Positions 7,526 through 14,284 of a stretch of DNA of 22,988 nucleotides are shown piece by piece. Location: positions 1 to 22,988 of the forward strand of contig CAYGFI010000071.1 of NCBI GenBank assembly GCA_964349045.1, in the 5' to 3' direction. The stretch comes from JACJXF01 sp964349045. GTDB taxonomy: Bacteria > Bacteroidota > Bacteroidia > Bacteroidales > GCA-2748055. Numbering within the stretch: position 1 is the first letter of the stretch; every line of letters starts with the position of its first letter. The translations under genes and the position numbers were made by a program. Under the pieces are notes generated by a model, which did no database searches, had not been told where the DNA came from, and worked only from the letters and a program-made list of their open reading frames with translations.

Positions 7526-8386
7526 CTACTTATCTTTTTTAAAATAAGCCTGATTCTTCTTATCAAACAGCGAAGCAAAAGGACCGATAATGCTCTCGTG
7601 GAGGCCAAAAAGGAGGCAGCCATCCGGATTCAAATTCCGGTAAAACAAATCAATGACCTTATTCTGCAGGTCATTATTGAAATAGATGATCACGTTCCGG
7701 CAAATAATCAGATCAAATTTAATGTGGAATAGGTTCTCATCTTTAACAAGGTCGATTTTTTTGTATGAGGGTTTTTCTGTCAGAAATGATTTCATCTGAA
7801 TCGAATCGCTTATCTTATCGATTGTGAAGAATTTTTTGTGAATAGCCTGTCTCTCTTCATCTGATATTTTTTTATCTCCATGCATCACCCGGTCAAAATT
7901 TTCGAGATAAGCATGATTAAACCGGTATTTGTAACTTCCGAGTTTAGCAATTTCGAGTACATCGGAGTTTATATCGCTTGCATAAATTTCTGATTTTGAT
8001 AACAAATTCATCTGTTCAAGAATGATCATCATGGAATACACTTCCTGTCCGGTAGAACATCCCGGATGCCAGACAGAAATTTTCTCCAGCACGGAGAAAT
8101 TCGGAAGGATTTTATCGCGAATAATTATCCAGACAGGCGGATCGCGAAAAAGTTCAGTGGTGTTGACGGTTATACTCATTACCACTTTTTCCATAAACTC
8201 ATTATTATCCAGAATTTCCTTCTCCAATTGATTAATAGAAATCTTGCTATCGGATAATACTTTTGCAATACGTCTTTTTAACGATTTAAGGGAATAGTTG
8301 GTAAAATCATAATTCGAACGTGCCTTTATAGCTTCAAGAAATACCGTAATATCCTCGTCGCTTATTTCCTTTTCCGAAGAACTCAT
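7526..8386 (-). CDS. cheR: CheR-type protein-glutamate O-methyltransferase
   Basis: The 286-residue length is normal for CheR. It shows the N-terminal helical domain (residues 10-75), the NTTELFRDP motif at 75-83, the cofactor loop HPGCSTGQEVYSMMI at 107-121, the acidic residue in YASDIN (about 138), and the substrate motif ICRNVIIYF at 228-236. It should methylate glutamates of a receptor or receptor-like protein with S-adenosylmethionine in the cytoplasm. It is the first gene of the minus-strand series and lies 126 bp upstream of the degenerate paralogue. No CheA, CheW, CheY or methyl-accepting protein is in the window, so it more likely serves a non-motility signalling pathway. Four inverted repeats lie upstream of it. 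The ATG at 8384-8386 is preceded by an A/G-rich tract (AGGAAAAAAAAGAT). Confidence 0.93.
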   Translation of the reverse strand: MSSSEKEISDEDITVFLEAIKARSNYDFTNYSLKSLKRRIAKVLSDSKISINQLEKEILDNNEFMEKVVMSITVNTTELFRDPPVWIIIRDKILPNFSVLEKISVWHPGCSTGQEVYSMMIILEQMNLLSKSEIYASDINSDVLEIAKLGSYKYRFNHAYLENFDRVMHGDKKISDEERQAIHKKFFTIDKISDSIQMKSFLTEKPSYKKIDLVKDENLFHIKFDLIICRNVIIYFNNDLQNKVIDLFYRNLNPDGCLLFGLHESIIGPFASLFDKKNQAYFKKDK

Positions 8387-8427
8387 ATCTTTTTTTTCCT
8401 GGGTAAATCTAATAAATATATCTCTTT

Positions 8428-8519
8428 AATCTGCTTAAACAGATTTGAAATAAAATTCAAAATAGGATTAAATCCTGGCAATGAAATTGGCTGTGAGATT
8501 AAATATGTATATTTAATCT
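8428..8519. promoter_or_regulatory. Cluster of four inverted repeats upstream of cheR
   Basis: Four perfect dyads lie in 92 bp: AATCTG/CAGATT (8428-8445, 6-bp spacer), TTTGAA/TTCAAA (8444-8461, 6-bp spacer), AGGATT/AATCCT (8464-8476, 1-bp spacer) and AGATTAAATA/TATTTAATCT (8496-8519, 4-bp spacer). TTTAATCTG occurs at 8425-8433 and again at 8512-8520, and GATTAAAT is shared by the last two. Recurring half-sites suggest operators for a dimeric regulator controlling cheR and perhaps the divergent capsule gene. Confidence 0.4.
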
Positions 8520-8547
8520 GTGAACCGGACCAGGCGAACTCATTGCT

Positions 8548-8570
8548 TGCCCCTCATGGTGGGGCATTTT
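8548..8570 (+). terminator. Terminator- or attenuator-like hairpin
   Basis: TGCCCC (8548-8553), a 7-base loop and GGGGCA (8561-8566) make a perfect 6-bp GC-rich stem followed by TTTT on the plus strand. No plus-strand gene ends just upstream. It would therefore stop a leader transcript before the dehydratase gene (attenuation) or antisense transcription. It could also just be an extragenic hairpin. Confidence 0.4.
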
Positions 8571-9043
8571 ATAAAGAAATGATAAACATCCTAAGTCAAC
8601 GACATTGAATTCTAAATATGCATTAATTAAGTAATAAGAGATGATATTAAGAATAGTACAGAATGCGAGGTGAAAAGTTATCAGGTAATACCTGTTTATC
8701 TACGAAAACATAGATTTAGTATAGTGTTTTTAATGTTTTTGTCATAATTCCCTGTTTTTTAAGCAACTATTGGCCGATTTTTTGTTAATATAGTATCCTC
8801 TTATAGAAAAAAGTTTGAAATTTGAGTCCTTATCGTCCATTGAAATAAAATAAATTGCTTATACTATGAATAAATATTCTTCATGGTATAGATTTCAACA
8901 ATGGATCGATTATTGCAGCATTGAATTTCCCGATAGCAAAAAATTGTGAAAAGTATTGTAATTTATTAGAAACGAGCATTTTGAGCTTTTTAATAACATG
9001 ATTTTGAACCATCGTTATAAAGGAATATTATTTTGTAAAATAT

Positions 9044-11023
9044 ATGGATACAAAACAAATTAATAAATTTGACTTAGTGTACCTGGGTAAACGTTATATA
9101 ATGTTTCTATTCAGGGGAATCAATCCGCGATGGCTGATCTTTATGATCGACATGTTTATCAGTTTATTTTCAATTTTACTGGCCATTTCACTCCGTTTTA
9201 ATTTCAATATTTTTAACAGTGATTATCATTTGTGGGCTCAACCTGTTTTATTAGTGCTTTCCGTCCGTTTCCTAAGTTTTTTTATCAGCCGGATCTATGC
9301 CGGTATAGTGCGGTACACTGGAACAAAGGATATTTTCCGGATTTTGCTTGTAAATGCTATCGGTAGTTTATTTATTATTTTATTAGGCCTTGGTAATACC
9401 TATTTCTTTGGCGGCACATACCCTGTACCCCTTTCCATCGTTATTATCGATTTTATTGCAACTGTTTGCTTTATGATGTTATTCAGGTTTACCGTGAAAC
9501 TGATATATATGGAGTTCAGCCATTTTGGAAATGCAAAAACCAATGTAATAATTTTTGGTTCAAAAGAACTGGCTGTTCTGGCAAAAAGAGTTCTTCAGGC
9601 TGATTTACAGTCACACTATAAGGTAGTCGCATTCATCAGTACATCTGAACTTACCCTGGGTAAGCAACTTGAAGGTGTTACGGTTTACTCCATAGAGGAG
9701 CTGGAGAAAGTGATCATAAGCCATAGTGCAGATCAGCTTTTATTTGCCAGCACAGGAATAAAAGCGGATCTGAAAACCGAGGTTGTACAGATCTGTCTGA
9801 ATCATCATGTTAAGGTTTTCACAATTCCTGCTATTCAGACCTGGATAAAGGGCGATTTGAATGTTAAAAGTATTAAAAAGCTTAATATTGAAGATCTGCT
9901 AAGCAGGGATCCCATCGTTCTGGATGAATATGCTATCCGTAACCAGCTTAAAGGTATGACAGTACTTGTTACCGGCGCAGCCGGTTCTATCGGAAGCGAA
10001 ATTGTAAGGCAGGTCATTAAGTATTCAGTAAAGCGGATTATTCTCGTTGATCAGGCTGAAACACCGATGTACAATCTTGAAATCGAATTATTAGAGGCAT
10101 GCAGAAACAAGGAATGTGAGGTAATTATCGGAGATATAACATCCAGAGAAAGAATGGAGAAAATTTTCGCTGACTACAAGCCCGATATTGTTTATCACGC
10201 GGCTGCATACAAGCATGTACCGATGATGGAAAATAATCCCCTCGAAGCAATACGCAACAATGTATTTGGTACAAAGAACCTTGCGGATTTAGCCAACAAA
10301 TATAAAGCTTTGAAATTTGTTTTTATATCCACAGATAAAGCTGTTAATCCTACAAATATCATGGGCGCCTCAAAAAGGATCGCCGAAATGTATGTTCAGG
10401 CGTTGAACAGACAATCAGATACAGCATACATTACAACAAGATTCGGGAATGTGCTTGGTTCGAATGGCTCTGTTATTCCATTGTTTAAGAAACAGATTGA
10501 AGATGGAGGTCCGTTAACCCTTACACATCCGGAGGTGACCCGGTTTTTTATGACCATCTCTGAAGCATGCCAGCTTGTGCTTGAAGCCAGCGCCATTGGA
10601 AAAGGAGGAGAGATATTTATTTTCGATATGGGAAAATCGGTGAAAATTGTAGATCTTGCCAGAAATATGATCCGCCTGAGTGGCCTTGAACCCGAAATTG
10701 ATATTCAGCTTAAGTTTGTTGGATTACGCCCGGGAGAAAAGCTGTATGAAGAACTTCTTCACCAGTCGGAAGATAATTTGCCGACTCCACATCCCAAAAT
10801 TATGATTGCAATGGTAAGAGAACAGGATATGGCTGACATCAATAAGCAAATCCAGTTAATGGACAATTCGCTTAGATATCAGAACGAACTGGCCCTTGTA
10901 AAACAAATGAAAGAAATTGTCCCGGAGTTTATCAGCCGGAATTCCGAATTTGAAAGGTTGGATCATGAACACCAGGCTGATTATACACTTCCCATAGCTG
11001 TCAATCAGAAATTCCTGGGCTGA
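9044..11023 (+). CDS. Membrane-bound nucleotide-sugar 4,6-dehydratase, WbpM/CapD/FlaA1 family
   Basis: The 659 residues match the long form of this family: four N-terminal membrane helices (about 25-140), a first Rossmann-like domain (about 165-290, starting VIIFGSKEL), and a C-terminal short-chain dehydratase domain with nucleotide-binding TGAAGSIGSE at about 309-318. The catalytic region has STDKA near 429 and MGASK at 439-443, where Met replaces the usual active-site Tyr, as in other long members. HAAAYKHVPMME is also typical. These enzymes act on UDP-GlcNAc or a related UDP-sugar to make a 4-keto-6-deoxy intermediate for QuiNAc, FucNAc or bacillosamine at the inner membrane. The Wzi-family gene follows after 13 bp, so the pair is an operon for surface polysaccharide. 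The exact sugar cannot be told from sequence alone. Confidence 0.93.
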   Translation: MDTKQINKFDLVYLGKRYIMFLFRGINPRWLIFMIDMFISLFSILLAISLRFNFNIFNSDYHLWAQPVLLVLSVRFLSFFISRIYAGIVRYTGTKDIFRILLVNAIGSLFIILLGLGNTYFFGGTYPVPLSIVIIDFIATVCFMMLFRFTVKLIYMEFSHFGNAKTNVIIFGSKELAVLAKRVLQADLQSHYKVVAFISTSELTLGKQLEGVTVYSIEELEKVIISHSADQLLFASTGIKADLKTEVVQICLNHHVKVFTIPAIQTWIKGDLNVKSIKKLNIEDLLSRDPIVLDEYAIRNQLKGMTVLVTGAAGSIGSEIVRQVIKYSVKRIILVDQAETPMYNLEIELLEACRNKECEVIIGDITSRERMEKIFADYKPDIVYHAAAYKHVPMMENNPLEAIRNNVFGTKNLADLANKYKALKFVFISTDKAVNPTNIMGASKRIAEMYVQALNRQSDTAYITTRFGNVLGSNGSVIPLFKKQIEDGGPLTLTHPEVTRFFMTISEACQLVLEASAIGKGGEIFIFDMGKSVKIVDLARNMIRLSGLEPEIDIQLKFVGLRPGEKLYEELLHQSEDNLPTPHPKIMIAMVREQDMADINKQIQLMDNSLRYQNELALVKQMKEIVPEFISRNSEFERLDHEHQADYTLPIAVNQKFLG

Positions 11024-11036
11024 GAAAAATAGGAAA

Positions 11037-12503
11037 ATGCATATTATAAAACCTAAAGGACTGATCTTCAAATTTCTTATTTGTGGAACAATCCTTTTTT
11101 CTTTACATGAAAAAGGGGATTGCCAATCTTTCAAAATACCTGAATATACTATTGAAGCCGGGGGCGTTTACAGTGCGGGAAGACAAACGCCCTTTTGGCT
11201 GGTCAGCAACCAGTTTGGGAAAAATACAACCAAACTATCTTCAGTATTTGCTTCTGCAAAAATTCATTCTGACCCCGACACAGTTAAAATTTTTGATTTT
11301 GGGTACGGACTTGAAATCTTTGAACACTTCGATGGCAGCAATAATCTCAGGATCCAACAGGCGAATTTTAAAGTGAAATTTGGGTTTATGCACCTGAGGA
11401 TCGGTAGTGAGGAAGAGACCTATGGAAATCAGGACCGCGCTCTTTCTTCGGGATCAATGATGTGGTCGGAAAATACCCGTCCCATGCCAAAACTCGTTTT
11501 GGCAACCAATGGTTATACCGATGTTCCCTTCACTCAGGGTTATGCTCAGTTCAGCGGGTTATTATCCCATGGCTGGTTTGGCGATGATGGATATGTTAAG
11601 GATGCATACCTCCATCATAAAAATGTTTATATAAAAGCGGGAGGGAAGCTGCCCGTCAACCTGTCATTTGGATTACAGCATTACGCGATGTGGGGTGGTG
11701 TTTCGCCGGAACCGGCTATTGGTGAGCTGCCTTCAGATTTTAAGGCTTATACGAGAGTTTTTTTTTCAAAAAAAGGTGAGGATTCAATTCCCGGTGTTCC
11801 TCTGAACGAATCCCTGAACAAAATTGGAAACCATTTAGGTTCCTGGAACTATGGGATTGACGTGAAACTTGATAAATACCTTTTGGGTCTTTATTATCAG
11901 ACGATATTTGAGGATTATTCCGGATTTTCCAAATGGATCATGAAGGATGGCCTGTGGGGAGTTTATGTGAAAACAAAAAATGCACAGAGGTTCATCAATG
12001 CATTTACATACGAATATATTCATACCAGCTTTCAGTCGGGTCCGCCTGCAGCCGTCTCCACACAATTTACGAAGGGGAATGACAACTTTTTTAATAACAG
12101 TATTTACCGATCCGGCTGGACGTATGACCGGTTTACGATTGGTACTCCCTTAATTTCGTCTCCTTCGATTGTCGAAGGGGGATCTATTTCCATCACCAAT
12201 AACAGGGTTGTCGCTCACCATTTCGGTTTGCAGGGTGAATTCAGTAAATCCCTTTGTTACCGCATGTTTGTTACAATCAGTAATAATTATGGCTTATATA
12301 ATTATAATATACCCAATCCGGAATCCAAACCGGTTCAATCCGTTTTCATCGAAATCAGTAAATCGGTTCAAAGATTCCAGGGATTGGATCTTATTGTTAA
12401 AATAGCAGCAGACCATGGGGAGTTATATGGTAACAATGGAGGAATTTTATTGGCCGTAAGGAAGAGAGGGTACCTTTTCAAGAGGTCGATGCAGGTAAAT
12501 TGA
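11037..12503 (+). CDS. wzi: Capsule assembly Wzi-family outer-membrane protein
   Basis: The 488-residue protein starts with a signal peptide (KPKGLIFKFLICGTILFSL, probable cleavage near DCQS, residue 30). It then shows many short amphipathic strands with aromatic belts, as expected for an outer-membrane beta barrel. The early signature EYTIEAGGVYSAGRQTPFWL and later segments such as LSFGLQHYAMWGG match the Wzi capsule-assembly family. Wzi is an outer-membrane lectin that helps hold capsule at the surface. The ATG lies 13 bp after the dehydratase stop, so the genes are co-transcribed. The gene is convergent with the following ATPase, 10 bp apart, with no obvious terminator. Residues for sugar binding cannot be identified by eye. 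Confidence 0.88.
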   Translation: MHIIKPKGLIFKFLICGTILFSLHEKGDCQSFKIPEYTIEAGGVYSAGRQTPFWLVSNQFGKNTTKLSSVFASAKIHSDPDTVKIFDFGYGLEIFEHFDGSNNLRIQQANFKVKFGFMHLRIGSEEETYGNQDRALSSGSMMWSENTRPMPKLVLATNGYTDVPFTQGYAQFSGLLSHGWFGDDGYVKDAYLHHKNVYIKAGGKLPVNLSFGLQHYAMWGGVSPEPAIGELPSDFKAYTRVFFSKKGEDSIPGVPLNESLNKIGNHLGSWNYGIDVKLDKYLLGLYYQTIFEDYSGFSKWIMKDGLWGVYVKTKNAQRFINAFTYEYIHTSFQSGPPAAVSTQFTKGNDNFFNNSIYRSGWTYDRFTIGTPLISSPSIVEGGSISITNNRVVAHHFGLQGEFSKSLCYRMFVTISNNYGLYNYNIPNPESKPVQSVFIEISKSVQRFQGLDLIVKIAADHGELYGNNGGILLAVRKRGYLFKRSMQVN

Positions 12504-12513
12504 TACATCAGAC

Positions 12514-13767
12514 CTAACTTTCAAGCAGCCATTTCCAAACAGGCATTATCATAATCTTTTTCCCCTCCGGATGAATTTCGCTTTCTTCTGACATGGTTAA
12601 AATATAACCGATATCCAAATTAAAAAAATTCATTGCTTCTGTCAAACCATTTATTTCTCTTGATTTTGTGGATTCTACATCCAAATAAGAGCAAACCTGA
12701 AAAACACTTTTACCAATTTTGGGTTGTAAAAGTAAAAAATCGCATTCCTGTTTACCTTTAAAATAAAAAACATCACCGCCTCTTCTTTTAAGTTCAATAA
12801 ATACAATATTCTCCAATATTCTGCCCAAATCTTCACTTTGCCTGAAACTTATATTTTTTGCCAATGCTGTATCGATAAAATATATTTTTCGGGGAGCTAA
12901 TAGTTGTCGTTTAAAAGAATGGTCGTATTTTAATAATGTAAAAGTTAAATAAGAATCTTCAAAAAACTGCAAATAATCTTTTATAGTAGATGAGTTTTTT
13001 ATCCCAACTACCTTTGCTAAACTACTTTGAGTTAACTCCTTTGAAAGATTCCCGGCAATGAAATGCAATAGTTCTTTAATTTCTTTCTCTCTGGTTAGTT
13101 TATGGCGGGTCAGAATATCTTTATATACTACTCCGTCATAAAGATTCTTCAAATACTCCTTATTACTGTCTTTCACGTATTCAGGTATTCCTCCGGATTC
13201 TAAAAACTGATTAAACATACGCATCCATTTAGCTTTTTCAACAGTCGTTGAATCCGTAAGAATGTTATATTTACAATTCTGAGATAATGCAAATTCAGTA
13301 AATGAAAAGGGATATAATTCTAATTGGATATACCGCCCGGTAAGATGTGTTCCAAGTTCACGGCTTAACATATTTGCGTTGGAACCGGTAATATATATTT
13401 TATACCCCGTGTCGTGCAGACGTCTTACAAATCGCTCCCATCCGACTATATTTTGAATCTCATCAAAATAAAAAGTAGCCTGTTGCCCGTACTTTTCAAT
13501 AAAAAGTTCTAACAGGATTTGAAAATCTGATATACGAAATTCAACTAGCCTGTCATCATCAAAGTTAAGGTAAAAGTCATTTTGCTTATTCAATAATCGT
13601 ATTTCATTTAACAAAGTTGATTTGCCGCACCGGCGAATTCCTGAAATAATAGTAATCAGCGATCCTGTATCAAAGGGGCGAAACTTTTCATACCTGGGGA
13701 CGAATTCTTCTTTGATTTTGATACTATGCTGATCTAAAACTACTTCAAGTAATTGCGAACGATTCAT
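12514..13767 (-). CDS. DUF4143-family AAA ATPase
   Basis: The 417-residue protein has an N-terminal AAA domain with Walker A GIRRCGKST at 43-51, Walker B FYFDEIQ at 99-105 and sensor ITGSN at 126-130. A winged-helix-like middle part follows (KVVGIKNSSTIKDYLQFFEDSYL). The C-terminal DUF4143 region is nuclease-like, with QECDFLLL near 343 and VFQVCSYLD after it. The usual Lys of a PD-(D/E)XK site is missing after the second strand, so nuclease activity is doubtful. The family is very common in Bacteroidetes and its biology is largely unknown. The gene is a single-gene insertion between wzi and fkp, in the opposite orientation, with its own consensus promoter and an operator-like repeat. This suggests an independently regulated, possibly mobile or selfish unit. 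Confidence 0.9.
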   Translation of the reverse strand: MNRSQLLEVVLDQHSIKIKEEFVPRYEKFRPFDTGSLITIISGIRRCGKSTLLNEIRLLNKQNDFYLNFDDDRLVEFRISDFQILLELFIEKYGQQATFYFDEIQNIVGWERFVRRLHDTGYKIYITGSNANMLSRELGTHLTGRYIQLELYPFSFTEFALSQNCKYNILTDSTTVEKAKWMRMFNQFLESGGIPEYVKDSNKEYLKNLYDGVVYKDILTRHKLTREKEIKELLHFIAGNLSKELTQSSLAKVVGIKNSSTIKDYLQFFEDSYLTFTLLKYDHSFKRQLLAPRKIYFIDTALAKNISFRQSEDLGRILENIVFIELKRRGGDVFYFKGKQECDFLLLQPKIGKSVFQVCSYLDVESTKSREINGLTEAMNFFNLDIGYILTMSEESEIHPEGKKIMIMPVWKWLLES

Positions 13768-13771
13768 ATTG

Positions 13772-13827
13772 ACCTTCTATTGATAATGCAAATATATGTA
13801 ATTATACTTCTATTAACAATAGAAGTA
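13772..13827. promoter_or_regulatory. Operator-like AATAGAAG repeats at the ATPase promoter
   Basis: A 10-bp perfect inverted repeat (TACTTCTATT/AATAGAAGTA, 13805-13827, 3-bp centre) covers the -33 element. A third half-site, CTTCTATT, lies at 13773-13780 between the expected transcription start and the ATG. Three copies of one 8-mer around a promoter are typical of an autoregulator site. The regulator is not identified. Confidence 0.5.
13789..13819 (-). promoter_or_regulatory. Promoter of the DUF4143 ATPase gene (TTG-N20-TATATTTG)
   Basis: On the minus strand a -33 TTG (13817-13819), a 20-bp spacer and a -7 box TATATTTG followed by C (13789-13796) match the Bacteroidetes housekeeping promoter. 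The ATG lies 21 bp downstream of the box, so the leader is about 15 bases or less. Confidence 0.6.
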
Positions 13828-13912
13828 AGGATTAATTTTATCCTCAAAGTCCAGGCTGGGAACACTATTTAAATAAATTTATATCACTGTTGTCCGGTAA
13901 TATAGATCAGAA

Positions 13913-13945
13913 CCGCTAGTGGCTGAGCTTGTCGAAGCCCAGCGG
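13913..13945. repeat. REP-like imperfect hairpin
   Basis: CCGCT (13913-13917) pairs with AGCGG (13941-13945). Inside it GGCT (13921-13924) pairs with AGCC (13936-13939), and GCTT/AAGC flanks a GTCG loop. The core GAGCTTGTCGAAGC resembles intergenic palindromes that recur in many bacterial genomes. The GC-rich block stands out from its AT-rich surroundings. Confidence 0.45.
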
Positions 13946-14284
13946 TGAAATGAGGAATCTCTGTATCCCGGTTATCATTGCCAACTTCCATTGTCATTAT
14001 CACATCATGGGCCCCGAAAGAAGCCTAAAGACCCGGAATGACCTGCTAATTCGGGTTATGATATCTGGTACTGTCATTAGTATCGAAACGATGTGAAGAG
14101 AAGAATCTCTAAATAGAATTTCTATATTTACGGGACAATAGTGAATTTTATATGTGAAAAATCTGTGGCAGAATTCTAATGTGTCAAAGTAAAATTAGTT
14201 TGTATTACTTTTACAAATGGGTTGAATGTCCAGTTATTAAAGCCATCTGCAATAAAATATCATGATTAAAATAGTTGAACCTGA

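Larger units (their letters stand above)
8387..9043. other. 657-bp divergent intergenic region
   Basis: This AT-rich region separates cheR (minus) from the dehydratase gene (plus). The first 130 bp hold four inverted repeats, followed by a terminator-like GC hairpin, both listed separately. The remaining 470 bp have no convincing gene. One 27-codon ATG frame at 8866-8949 is aromatic-rich but unsupported. No exact TAnnTTTG box was found before the dehydratase ATG. The nearest, TTATTTTG at 9029-9036, has one mismatch and would leave almost no leader. Confidence 0.6.
13768..14284. other. 517-bp divergent intergenic region
   Basis: The first 60 bp hold the promoter and operator-like repeats of the ATPase gene, and a hairpin repeat lies at 13913-13945. 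The remainder up to fkp shows no ORF with protein-like composition and no RNA gene that I recognise. TATATTTA at 14123-14130 is one base from a -7 box for fkp but is 155 bp from its ATG. Confidence 0.6.

Noticed and set aside
8866..8949. 27-codon frame before the dehydratase gene as a real gene
   Set aside because: No promoter, ribosome-binding site or family supports it. It is kept only as a remark on a possible leader peptide.
9029..9036. TTATTTTG as the promoter of the dehydratase gene
   Set aside because: It has one mismatch to the consensus, no -33 element, and would place the transcript start practically on the ATG.
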